Below, in pieces: positions 16,919 to 24,355 of a DNA stretch of 36,847 nucleotides (position 1 is its first letter; each line of letters opens with the position of its first letter). Origin of the DNA: Alphaproteobacteria bacterium (GTDB lineage: Bacteria; Pseudomonadota; Alphaproteobacteria; Bin95); the NCBI GenBank assembly GCA_029978325.1, contig JAPOJR010000015.1, positions 1 through 36,847 of the forward strand. Reading direction: 5' to 3'. A program made the position numbers and the translations under genes. The notes beneath the pieces were generated by a model that searched no databases, had not been told where the DNA came from, and saw only the letters and a program-made list of their open reading frames with translations.

Positions 16919-17698
16919 CTAGCTCATAAAGCGCCCACCGTTCACGTCCAGGCACGCGCCAGTGATATAGCTGGCATCGTCGGAGGCGAGGAACAGGATG
17001 GCCGCGGCGATCTCCTCCGGCCTGGCCGCCCGCTTCATCGGGATTTCGCCCAGCCGTCGCCGCATTTCCGCCTCGTCCAGCGCCTCGTAGCGGGTGCGCA
17101 CCCGGTCGGTGAAGACAGTGCCGGGCGCAACCGCGTTCAACGTAACCCCGTTCCCGGCTTCCTCGAACGCCAGCTTGCGGGTAAAACCCAGGACCGCTGC
17201 CTTGGCGGTGGAATAGTGGACGTTCGATATCTCGCTGATGCTGCGCCCGGCGACGGAGGCGAGATTGACGATCCGGCCATAGCCGCGGGACCTCATGCCG
17301 GGTAGCACCGCCCGCGTCAGCAGAAAGGCGCTGGTTAGGTTGATGCCGAGGAAACGGTTCCATTCCTCCAGGCTCAGCTCCTCAATCGGCTTTGGGTTAG
17401 CGCCGAAGCCGACATTGTTGACCAGGATATCCGCCGGCCCCAAGGCCACCTCCGCCTCGCCGACGGCCCGGGCGACCTGCGCCTCATCGGTAGCGTCGGC
17501 CCGGACATAGGCCAGCCGCTGGGCGTCCTGGCCGGCGTCGCGGCGCAGCGCCTGGACGAAATCGCTGTCCGCCGGCTCTTGGTCGATCACGGCAAGACGC
17601 CCACCTTCGCTTAGATACCGCAAGGCGACAGCACGGCCGATGCCTTTAGCGCCGCCGGTCAGGATAGCGGTTCTGTCTTCGAAACGTCGCATCTGCAT
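16919..17698 (-). CDS. Short-chain dehydrogenase/reductase (classical SDR)
   Basis: A 259-residue NAD(P)-dependent oxidoreductase. It has the cofactor motif TGGAKGIG at 14-21, NNVG in place of the usual NNAG, the catalytic Ser in LASVAG and the YSTAK active site, and the DDASYITGACLDVNGG C-terminal signature. An acidic Asp after the second strand (VIDQEP) favours NAD(H). The start ATG 17698 has GGAGGA about eight bases upstream; the frame runs further to 17806 without such a site. It is divergent from a second, distinct SDR gene, and the shared 145-base region carries a direct repeat. The substrate cannot be told from sequence. Confidence 0.85.
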   Translation of the reverse strand: MQMRRFEDRTAILTGGAKGIGRAVALRYLSEGGRLAVIDQEPADSDFVQALRRDAGQDAQRLAYVRADATDEAQVARAVGEAEVALGPADILVNNVGFGANPKPIEELSLEEWNRFLGINLTSAFLLTRAVLPGMRSRGYGRIVNLASVAGRSISEISNVHYSTAKAAVLGFTRKLAFEEAGNGVTLNAVAPGTVFTDRVRTRYEALDEAEMRRRLGEIPMKRAARPEEIAAAILFLASDDASYITGACLDVNGGRFMS

Positions 17699-17843
17699 AG
17701 CTTTTTCCTCCGATTCATTCACCCGATCATGCGGCCTGCAAGGTGCCGCCTGCAAGCGGGGTCTTGTGAGCGCGCGTTTCGGGTGGAACACTCTGGCCCA
17801 GCGCACCTACGCTGCCCGCAACAAAACGGAAGGAACCCCTCTC
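17699..17843. promoter_or_regulatory. Shared upstream region of two divergent SDR genes, with a direct repeat
   Basis: GCCTGCAAG occurs twice, at 17734-17742 and 17748-17756, with start points 14 bases apart. This could be a regulator site serving both directions. Both genes have strong ribosome sites at the edges (GGAGGA on the minus side, GGAAGGA at about 17828 on the plus side). I do not see clear -10/-35 boxes and no regulator gene lies next to it. Confidence 0.3.
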
Positions 17844-18596
17844 ATGCGTCTAGCCGACAAAGTCGCCATTATCACCGGCGGAGCCCACGGCATGGGCAAG
17901 TCCACATGCGAAATCTTTGCGCGCGAGGGCGCCAAAGTTGTCATCGCCGACGTAGACGACAAGGCCGGCCAGGAACTGGCGCAACAACTCACCAGCCAGA
18001 ACCTGACCGCCATGTTCCACCACTTGGACGTCACCAGCGAGGCCGACTGGGCCGCAACGGTCAAGGCCGCGGTCGATGCCTATGGCAAGCTCGATTGCCT
18101 GGTGAACAACGCCGGCATCTCCGGCAGCGCCATCGACGACCTGGATGATACTGAGATGTGGAACCGGCTAATGGCGATCAACTCGACTGGGCCGTTCTAT
18201 GGCATCAAATACTGCGCGCCGGAGATGAAAAAGGTCGGCGCCGGCGCCATCGTCAACATCTCGTCCATCAGCGGTATCGTCGGTCAGGGCTTCATCCATC
18301 CGGGCTACAATGCGTCCAAGGGCTCAGTCCGTCTGTTGACGAAACAGGCGGCGAGCCGGTTCGGACCGGACAATATCCGTGTCAACAGCGTCCACCCCGG
18401 CCTGATGCCGCCGATGCGCACCAGCGGCAAGACCGCGGACCCAGTGACCCGGGCCAAGATGCTGAAGCGCGTACCGTTGGGCCGCAACGGCGAGGTCTGG
18501 GAGGTCGCCAACGCCACTCTGTTCCTGTGCTCCGACGAAGCCAGCTATATCACCGGCGCTGAATTGCACGTGGATGGCGGCCACTGCGCCGTGTAG
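17844..18596 (+). CDS. Short-chain dehydrogenase/reductase (classical SDR)
   Basis: A 250-residue NAD-type SDR: TGGAHGMG at 11-18, acidic VIADVDD after the second strand, LVNNAGISG, the catalytic Ser in NISSISG and the YNASK Tyr-Lys pair, then the VHPGLMPPM substrate-loop region. It resembles cyclohexanol- and glucose-dehydrogenase-like SDRs, but the substrate is not decidable. The start ATG 17844 is preceded by GGAAGGA; the frame is open to 17640 but that part overlaps the neighbouring gene's start. The TAG stop (18594-18596) forms the left edge of dispersed repeat copy 4, and a hairpin follows before the thioesterase gene. Confidence 0.88.
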   Translation: MRLADKVAIITGGAHGMGKSTCEIFAREGAKVVIADVDDKAGQELAQQLTSQNLTAMFHHLDVTSEADWAATVKAAVDAYGKLDCLVNNAGISGSAIDDLDDTEMWNRLMAINSTGPFYGIKYCAPEMKKVGAGAIVNISSISGIVGQGFIHPGYNASKGSVRLLTKQAASRFGPDNIRVNSVHPGLMPPMRTSGKTADPVTRAKMLKRVPLGRNGEVWEVANATLFLCSDEASYITGAELHVDGGHCAV

Positions 18597-18711
18597 AGCA
18601 TCGCCCGGTCAAATCGAATCGCCAGGGCGATCAATTTGACCGGGGTAAGATGCTCTAATCATTAGATTTAGAGCAGATTCACCCGATCCAATCGGATCGG
18701 GATCTGCTCTA
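18594..18711 (+). repeat. Two-hairpin dispersed repeat, copy 4 (best preserved)
   Basis: Module A (18594-18657) has TAGAGCATC at the left facing GATGCTCTA at the right, CCCGGTCAAAT facing AATTTGACCGGG inside, and an inner AATCGCC/GGGCGAT arm. Module B (18669-18711) has TAGAGCAGAT facing ATCTGCTCTA and CCCGATCC facing GGATCGGG. The linker is AATCATTAGATT. It is the same subtype as copy 3, in the opposite orientation. The TAG at the left edge is the stop codon of the SDR gene, and the right edge ends in CTAG. It is the only copy lying between two genes in the same direction. Confidence 0.88.
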
Positions 18712-18720
18712 GTCCTCATC

Positions 18721-18751
18721 CGGTCCCGCTGCCCCAGCGGGACCGTTTCTT
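18721..18751 (+). terminator. Probable Rho-independent terminator
   Basis: CGGTCCCGCT and AGCGGGACCG form a perfect ten-base GC-rich stem with a five-base CCCC-containing loop, followed by TTTCTT. It lies just after repeat copy 4 and 18 bases before the thioesterase start, so it would end the SDR transcript. It could also act as a leader hairpin for the thioesterase. Confidence 0.55.
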
Positions 18752-18768
18752 CCAACGACGGACTCTGC

Positions 18769-19251
18769 ATGCCGACCCGCACCACCCCCTTTACCGAACC
18801 CGAAGCCTTGGCGCGCGCGGCGCTGGAAATGTCCTATCTGGACCTGTTGCTTGGCATGAAGGCGGGCACGCTGCCGCGTTCGACCATGATGGAGTCGCTC
18901 GATTTTCATATGGAAGAGGCGGAAGCCGGGCGGGTCGTTTTCACCGGCACGCCTCACGCCGCCTTCTCCAACCCGCTCGGCGGGTTGCACGGCGGCTGGT
19001 ATGCCAGCCTGCTCGACTCGGTGATGGGCAGCGCCGTGCAGTCGACCTTGCCCAAAGGCAAGGGTCAGACCACGCTGGAGTTCAAGCTCAACTTCGTCCG
19101 CGCCGCGAAGCTCGACGGTAGACCGGTACGCTGCGAAGCCCGCGCCCGCCATGTCGGCCGGCGAACAGGGACGGCGGAAGGCGAGATTGTCGATGCGGAT
19201 GGCAAGCTGCTGGCGCATGGCAGCACCACTTGCCTGATCCTAGATTTTTAG
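18769..19251 (+). CDS. PaaI/YdiI-family hotdog thioesterase
   Basis: A 160-residue single-domain hotdog-fold acyl-CoA thioesterase. The family signature NPLGGLHGGWYASLLDSVMG (68-87) contains the HGG turn (His74) and the acidic Asp83 of the active site. TLEFKLNFVRAAK is the usual substrate-channel strand. Members hydrolyse acyl-CoA or hydroxyphenylacetyl-/benzoyl-CoA type substrates; PaaI itself serves phenylacetate breakdown. The paa genes are 14 kb away, so a link is possible but unsupported. The gene stands after a probable terminator and before the ABC operon with a 162-base gap that shows no other gene. Confidence 0.85.
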   Translation: MPTRTTPFTEPEALARAALEMSYLDLLLGMKAGTLPRSTMMESLDFHMEEAEAGRVVFTGTPHAAFSNPLGGLHGGWYASLLDSVMGSAVQSTLPKGKGQTTLEFKLNFVRAAKLDGRPVRCEARARHVGRRTGTAEGEIVDADGKLLAHGSTTCLILDF

Positions 19252-19413
19252 CGTGCGCCATTTTCTGGCGCCAATTCGCCCCTTGCATCAATCGGCCTAA
19301 TTTCCTACGTCCGCACGCATTAGCTGTTTCGCGGCGCGGCAAGACGCCGGCTTCTTTGGCAGGCGATAGGCTCTTTTCGCGCCATCAATTCGATAGGGAG
19401 GCTTCGCGCCACC

Positions 19414-20373
19414 ATGAATACAATGATCGCCACCGAAGGCCTGACAAAGGTGTTCGGCGCGAAAACTGTGGTCGATTCTGTGACCCTTCAGGTCAACCGT
19501 GGCGAAGTTCTAGGATTTCTGGGACCTAACGGCGCGGGCAAATCCACCACCATGAAGATGATTACCGGTTATCTGCGGCCGACAGCCGGCAGATCCTCCA
19601 TCTGCGGACAGGACGTGCTGGACAGCCCGATCGAGGCCAAGCGGCATCTGGGGTACCTACCGGAAGGCGCGCCGCTGTATCCGGATATGAGCCCGCGCGG
19701 CTTCCTGATGTTCATCGCCGCCATCCGCGGCCTGCGCGGCGCCGAAAAGGCCAAGCGCGTCGATCAGGCCATCGCCATGACGCAACTGGCCGAGGTTCTG
19801 GCGCAGCCGATCGAAACCCTTTCAAAGGGATTCAAACGTCGTGTCGGCCTGGCGCAGGCGCTGCTGCACGATCCCGATGTGCTGATCCTGGACGAGCCGA
19901 CCGACGGCCTCGACCCGAACCAGAAGCACGAGGTCCGCAAGCTGATCCACGACATCGCGCCGACCAAGGCGATTATCATCTCCACCCACATTCTGGAGGA
20001 GGTGGAGGCCGTCTGTTCCCGCGCCGTCGTCATCGCGCAAGGTCGTGTAATCGCCGACGACACGCCGGCCGGCTTAATCGCCCGGTCGCCGCGTCACGGC
20101 GCCGTCACGCTGACGGTTGCAGCCGCGCGCGCAGAAGCGGTCAAAAATGCCCTGAGCAGCATCGCAGGTGTTGGGGCCGTGCAACAAGGCAAGGCGAACG
20201 GTAAGGGCGTGTTACTCACCGCCTTCGCCAAGGACGGCGCCGACGTCGCCACCGCCATCGCCGAGCGCGCGGCGGCGGAACACTGGCCGATCAGCAACCT
20301 GCATACCGAGCGCGGCAACCTCGACAGCGTGTTCCGCTCACTGACCAACCCGACAGCACGGAAGGCCGCTTAG
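19414..20373 (+). CDS. ABC transporter ATP-binding protein, GldA-like
   Basis: A 319-residue ABC ATPase with Walker A GPNGAGKST at 37-45, the signature in the form LSKGFKRR at 136-143, Walker B VLILDEP from 156, and the switch His192. The signature has Phe in place of the more common Gly-Gln/Met wording, as is usual in the GldA/NatA-like group. A C-terminal extension of about 90 residues follows the ATPase core. AGGGAGG lies 12 bases before ATG 19414; ATG 19423 is a possible alternative. It is the first gene of a four-gene operon with a GldF-like permease, a GldG-like protein and a DUF4340 protein. The substrate is unknown. Confidence 0.88.
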   Translation: MNTMIATEGLTKVFGAKTVVDSVTLQVNRGEVLGFLGPNGAGKSTTMKMITGYLRPTAGRSSICGQDVLDSPIEAKRHLGYLPEGAPLYPDMSPRGFLMFIAAIRGLRGAEKAKRVDQAIAMTQLAEVLAQPIETLSKGFKRRVGLAQALLHDPDVLILDEPTDGLDPNQKHEVRKLIHDIAPTKAIIISTHILEEVEAVCSRAVVIAQGRVIADDTPAGLIARSPRHGAVTLTVAAARAEAVKNALSSIAGVGAVQQGKANGKGVLLTAFAKDGADVATAIAERAAAEHWPISNLHTERGNLDSVFRSLTNPTARKAA

Positions 20374-20377
20374 TACC

Positions 20378-21112
20378 ATGGGCAACGTGCCAACCATTTT
20401 CCGCCGGGAGTTCGCCGGTTATTTCGCAACGCCGGTGGCGTTCATCTTCATCATCATCTTCCTGGCGCTGGCCGGCTCGTTTACGTTTTACCTCGGGTAT
20501 TTCATCGAACGCGGCAACGCTGACCTACAAACCTTTTTCCTGTTCCATCCATGGCTTTATCTGCTGTTAATTCCGGCAGTCTCCATGCGGCTTTGGGCGG
20601 AAGAGCGTAAACAGGGTACTATCGAACTGTTTCTGACCCTGCCCATCAGCATCGCCGAGGCAGTGGTCGGCAAGTTCCTGGCGGCCTGGGCCTTTGTCAG
20701 CCTGGCGCTTGCGCTGACCTTCCCGATGTGGATCACGGTCAACCTGCTGGGTGAGCCGGACAACGGTGTGATCGCGGCCGGCTATATCGGCTCTCTGCTG
20801 ATGGCCGGAGCCTATCTCGCCATTGGCTCCTGTCTCTCGGCCCTGACCAAGAATCAAGTCATCGCTTTCGTTCTCACGATCACCGTATGCTTTCTGTTTA
20901 CCGCCGGCGGCTCCAGCGTGGTGCTTGGGCTGATCCAGAGCTGGGCGCCGGAGGTGGTGGTAAACGCCGTGCAAAGCCTCAGCTTCATGACTCATTTCCA
21001 GAATATCTCAAAAGGCGTCATTTATGTGCCGGACGCCATCTTCTTTGCCGCGGTCATCCTGTCCTGGCTTGCGGCAAACATCCTGATTGTCGACCTGAAG
21101 AAGGCGGATTGA
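20378..21112 (+). CDS. ABC transporter permease, GldF-like
   Basis: A 244-residue membrane protein with six predicted segments, of the ABC-2 type permease fold. The family pattern includes the N-terminal REFAGYFATPVAFIFIIIF, the WAEERKQGTIELFLTLPIS element between segments 2 and 3 (an ABC-2 hallmark for coupling to the ATPase) and a C-terminal LSWLAANILIVDLKKAD. It starts five bases after the ATPase stop and ends four bases before the next gene. It should form the membrane pore for the preceding ATPase. Homologues are found in many non-gliding bacteria. Confidence 0.87.
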   Translation: MGNVPTIFRREFAGYFATPVAFIFIIIFLALAGSFTFYLGYFIERGNADLQTFFLFHPWLYLLLIPAVSMRLWAEERKQGTIELFLTLPISIAEAVVGKFLAAWAFVSLALALTFPMWITVNLLGEPDNGVIAAGYIGSLLMAGAYLAIGSCLSALTKNQVIAFVLTITVCFLFTAGGSSVVLGLIQSWAPEVVVNAVQSLSFMTHFQNISKGVIYVPDAIFFAAVILSWLAANILIVDLKKAD

Positions 21113-21116
21113 TCCC

Positions 21117-23144
21117 ATGAGCGATTCCGTCACCAACTCCGTACGTCAGCGGAACCTGCTGTCCGTAGTCGGACTGCTGGTCGTCGCCGTGTTGTTCATC
21201 GGCGTTATCATGCTGGCGAACCAAGTGTTCCGGTCTGCCCGGGTCGACCTGACTGAGGACAAGCTGTTCACCTTGTCCGAAGGCACCAAGAAAGTGTTGC
21301 GCGCGATCGATGAGCCGGTCCGCCTGCGCTTCTACTACTCCTCCCGCATTGCCAAAGATTTGCCCGACGTTGGCATCTACGCCCAACGGGTACGCGATAT
21401 GCTGGAGGAATACGCCGACCTTTCGAATGGCAAGATCCGACTGGAAGTTTATGACCCGCAGCCATTTACGGACCAGGAAGATCTGGCCGTTGCAGTTGGC
21501 CTTCAGGGCGTGCCGATCGACCAGGGCGGCGACTTGGTCTATTTCGGCCTTTCCGGTACAAATGCCACGGACGAGCAACAGGTTATCCCGTTCTTCGACC
21601 AACAGCGCGAGCGTTTCCTGGAATACGACCTGACGCGCATGGTCTACGACCTGGCCCACCCGCGCAAATCGGTAGTTGCAGTCATGAGCGGCCTGCCGGT
21701 TTCGGGCTCGCCCTACGCCAAGCAGGTGCCGGGCGCGCCGGACGATTCCTATGTTGTCTGGGGCCAACTGAAGGAGATGTTCGGCCTCGAAGAATTGGCG
21801 ATGGTCAATGCCAAGATTCCCGACGAAACCAATGTCTTGGTCCTGATCCACCCAGAAAAAATCGATGCGCGCAGCCAGTATGCCATCGACCAGTTCGTTC
21901 TGCGCGGCGGCAAGGTCGTGGTCCTGATGGATCCGCACTCTGAAGTGCAGGCATCGGATCCGCAGAGGCGCCGCGGCCCGTCGCCGACCATCGTCGCAGC
22001 GTCCAACCTGCCCGAATTGCTGAAAGCCTGGGGCCTGGAGATGCCGGCGGATACGGTCATCGGTGACGCCAGGCTTGCGCGCCGCGTCCAGGTACCGACC
22101 CAAGGCCCCGTCGCCACCCGCGTAGCGGCAATCGACTATCCGCTCTGGCTGGCGGTCGGTCCGGAACAGATGAATCGGGACGACTTGGTCACCAGCCAGC
22201 TGTCGCTGCTGAATATTGCGTCGCCAGGCGAGCTGAAGCCGCTGCCAGGCGCAACCACCACCTTCACGCCGCTGTTGTGGACCACGGACCAGGGCGGCAT
22301 TGGCGACCTTCCGCTGGCGCAACAAGGGTCTACGAAAATCCTTGAGCAGGCGAACCGCTTTAAGGCGGACGGCCGCCACGTCCTGGCGGCGCGCGTCAGC
22401 GGTGCGGTCAAGACAGCATTTCCGGACGGCCCGCCGAAGTCGCCGTTGATCGATGAACTGGAAAAAGCGATCGCCGATGCCAAGCCAGGCGACGACATTG
22501 CCGACAAGCAGAAAGAACTCGATAAGGCGGTCAAAGAATGGCAGGCCGCCAAAGCGGCGCACCTGACAGAATCCAAGACGCCGATGAACGCCATCGTCAT
22601 CGCCGATGTCGATTTCCTGGCGGATGGCCTATGGGTGCGGGTCCAGGATTTCTTCGGCAAGCGCATTCCTTCCCCTTACGCCAACAACGGCAACCTGCTG
22701 ATCAACGCCGTAGAAAACCTCAGTGGCTCGGACGAGTTGATCAGCCTGCGCTCGCGCGGCGTATTCCAGCGGCCCTTCACCTATATCCAGGACATCCAGC
22801 GCAAGGCGGAAACAGCCTTCCGCCAGAAAGAACAGGAGTTGCTGCGCGAACTGGGCCAGGCGGAAGAAACCCTGAAAAAACTACAGACCCAGGCCCGTGG
22901 CGAGGGCAACCTGGTGCTGTCGCAGGCGCAAAAAGACGAAATCAGAGGTTTCCGCGACAAGGCTGTCAATCTGCGGCGTGACTTGCGCGATGTCCAATTC
23001 CAGTTGCGGCGCGATGTCGACCAGGTGACCGAGATGGTCAAGCTGGTCAACATCGCCGCCGTTCCAGCCCTGGTTGCCATATTCGCGTTGGTGCTGGCGC
23101 TGGTGCGACGCAGCATGCGCCGTCGCGCTGTCCATCACGTTTGA
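21117..23144 (+). CDS. GldG-like ABC-associated membrane protein
   Basis: A 675-residue protein annotated in most bacteria as a component of an uncharacterised ABC system related to gliding motility GldG. It has one N-terminal membrane segment (about 17-38) and one near the C-terminus (about 643-663). A large periplasmic part lies between them, with the family pattern VDLTEDKLFTLSEGTKKVL and VVVLMDPHSE. A charged helical region at about 560-640 looks like a coiled coil. It is flanked by only four bases from the permease gene. No clear enzyme active site is visible, and its role may be to scaffold or gate export to the cell envelope. Confidence 0.85.
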   Translation: MSDSVTNSVRQRNLLSVVGLLVVAVLFIGVIMLANQVFRSARVDLTEDKLFTLSEGTKKVLRAIDEPVRLRFYYSSRIAKDLPDVGIYAQRVRDMLEEYADLSNGKIRLEVYDPQPFTDQEDLAVAVGLQGVPIDQGGDLVYFGLSGTNATDEQQVIPFFDQQRERFLEYDLTRMVYDLAHPRKSVVAVMSGLPVSGSPYAKQVPGAPDDSYVVWGQLKEMFGLEELAMVNAKIPDETNVLVLIHPEKIDARSQYAIDQFVLRGGKVVVLMDPHSEVQASDPQRRRGPSPTIVAASNLPELLKAWGLEMPADTVIGDARLARRVQVPTQGPVATRVAAIDYPLWLAVGPEQMNRDDLVTSQLSLLNIASPGELKPLPGATTTFTPLLWTTDQGGIGDLPLAQQGSTKILEQANRFKADGRHVLAARVSGAVKTAFPDGPPKSPLIDELEKAIADAKPGDDIADKQKELDKAVKEWQAAKAAHLTESKTPMNAIVIADVDFLADGLWVRVQDFFGKRIPSPYANNGNLLINAVENLSGSDELISLRSRGVFQRPFTYIQDIQRKAETAFRQKEQELLRELGQAEETLKKLQTQARGEGNLVLSQAQKDEIRGFRDKAVNLRRDLRDVQFQLRRDVDQVTEMVKLVNIAAVPALVAIFALVLALVRRSMRRRAVHHV

Positions 23145-23162
23145 GGCCGGGGGCCCCTCCAA

Positions 23163-24302
23163 ATGAAGCTGACTACCTTCGCTGCCCTCGCTGCCGTTAC
23201 CGTTGCTGTCGCCGGCGGCGCCTATTGGGCTGCGCAACAGCGTGACGCGCACATCGCCGACCCCTGGCAGCGCCAGGCGCTTTACCCTGGCTTGCTGGAG
23301 CGGCTGAACGACGTCACCAGCCTGCGCATCGCGACCCAGGCCGATGGGCCGCTCACCATGACCAAATCCGGCGACGCCTGGACTTTGGCCGAAGCGAATG
23401 GCTATGCCGTCGATTTTGCCAAGATTCGGCAAACCCTGGTAGAGCTGTCCAGCATGGAAACGCTGGAGCCGAAGACGCAAAAGCCCGAAAACTATGCCGC
23501 TCTTCGGGTCGAAGATGTGGAGGTTCCCGACGGCAAGACTTCGGGATCGACACGCGTCACCGCCAAAGCAGGGGACGCCGTCCTGGTGGATATGCTGGTA
23601 GGCTTGACCAGGCCGGCGGATGTCGGGGCAGGCGTATTCGTGCGCAAGGCTGGGGAAAATCAGGTTTGGCTGGCCACGGGCTCTTACCAGCCAAATCCGA
23701 AAGCGCTGCAATGGCTTGACCGCAACGTGGTGAATGTAGATTCGCGGCGGATCGCGGAAGTCGTGGTCTCCCACCCCGACGGCGACACCTACAAAGTTGC
23801 AAAGCCGGAAATGGGGTCCGAGGACATGGCCTATGCGTCGCCGGTGCCGGAAGCCCAATCACCCAAGCCAGTGCATGAAATGAACAATATGGCCAGCGTC
23901 ACGGACTTCCTGATTTTTGAGGAAGTCGTACCAGCAAGCCAGATCAAATGGGAAGCGCCGCAGGTCGTCAGCACGTACCGCACCTATGACGGCGTCCTGG
24001 TCACCATCACCGCCATGAAGGCGGCTGATAACAAGACCTGGGTGCAGGTTGCGGCGTCTGTTGTGCCGCGCGCCGACGGCATCGATGCCTATGTCGCCGA
24101 GAACAAGGGCAAAGACTCGATGGCTGGCCGCATCGCCGACCAATTCATCGCAGCGGACGCCGTCTCAGGCGCGATCGACGCCATTAACAAACGTGTTGGA
24201 GGCTGGGCTTATCGCCTAACCGACTACAAATCCGGCAAAGTCATGCAACGCAGTACAGATATGCTGCAAGAAGCCGGCAAAGAAGCAGGTAAGGCCAATT
24301 GA
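23163..24302 (+). CDS. DUF4340 domain-containing envelope protein
   Basis: A 379-residue protein with an N-terminal hydrophobic anchor (about 3-22, MKLTTFAALAAVTVAVAGGA) and two repeats of a beta-rich DUF4340 module, including LTMTKSGDAWTLAEANGYAVD and AVLVDMLVGL. It closes the four-gene ABC operon, 18 bases after the GldG-like gene, and this pairing is common in bacteria. Its function is not known. It is probably a periplasmic, membrane-anchored partner of the transporter. A GC-rich inverted repeat follows the stop. Confidence 0.82.
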   Translation: MKLTTFAALAAVTVAVAGGAYWAAQQRDAHIADPWQRQALYPGLLERLNDVTSLRIATQADGPLTMTKSGDAWTLAEANGYAVDFAKIRQTLVELSSMETLEPKTQKPENYAALRVEDVEVPDGKTSGSTRVTAKAGDAVLVDMLVGLTRPADVGAGVFVRKAGENQVWLATGSYQPNPKALQWLDRNVVNVDSRRIAEVVVSHPDGDTYKVAKPEMGSEDMAYASPVPEAQSPKPVHEMNNMASVTDFLIFEEVVPASQIKWEAPQVVSTYRTYDGVLVTITAMKAADNKTWVQVAASVVPRADGIDAYVAENKGKDSMAGRIADQFIAADAVSGAIDAINKRVGGWAYRLTDYKSGKVMQRSTDMLQEAGKEAGKAN

Positions 24303-24307
24303 GCCCT

Positions 24308-24343
24308 GACCGGGCGCGGCGACCGTAGTCCCCGCGCCCGGTC
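24308..24343. terminator. GC-rich inverted repeat between convergent genes
   Basis: GACCGGGCGCGG (24308-24319) faces its exact complement CCGCGCCCGGTC (24332-24343) across a 12-base loop, six bases after the DUF4340 stop and 12 bases before the SDR stop on the other strand. There is no T-run, so it may be a bidirectional stop relying on the stem or on Rho. Confidence 0.45.
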
Positions 24344-24355
24344 GGTGAGTCTGCC

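Noticed and set aside
4824..18711. CRISPR array or tandem repeat
   Set aside because: The four repeats are kilobases apart, occur in both orientations and have no regular spacers or cas genes.
21054..22562. A 502-codon open frame on the minus strand opposite the GldG-like gene
   Set aside because: Low-complexity Arg/Gln/Asp/Val-rich translation, no motifs, wholly inside a well-supported gene.
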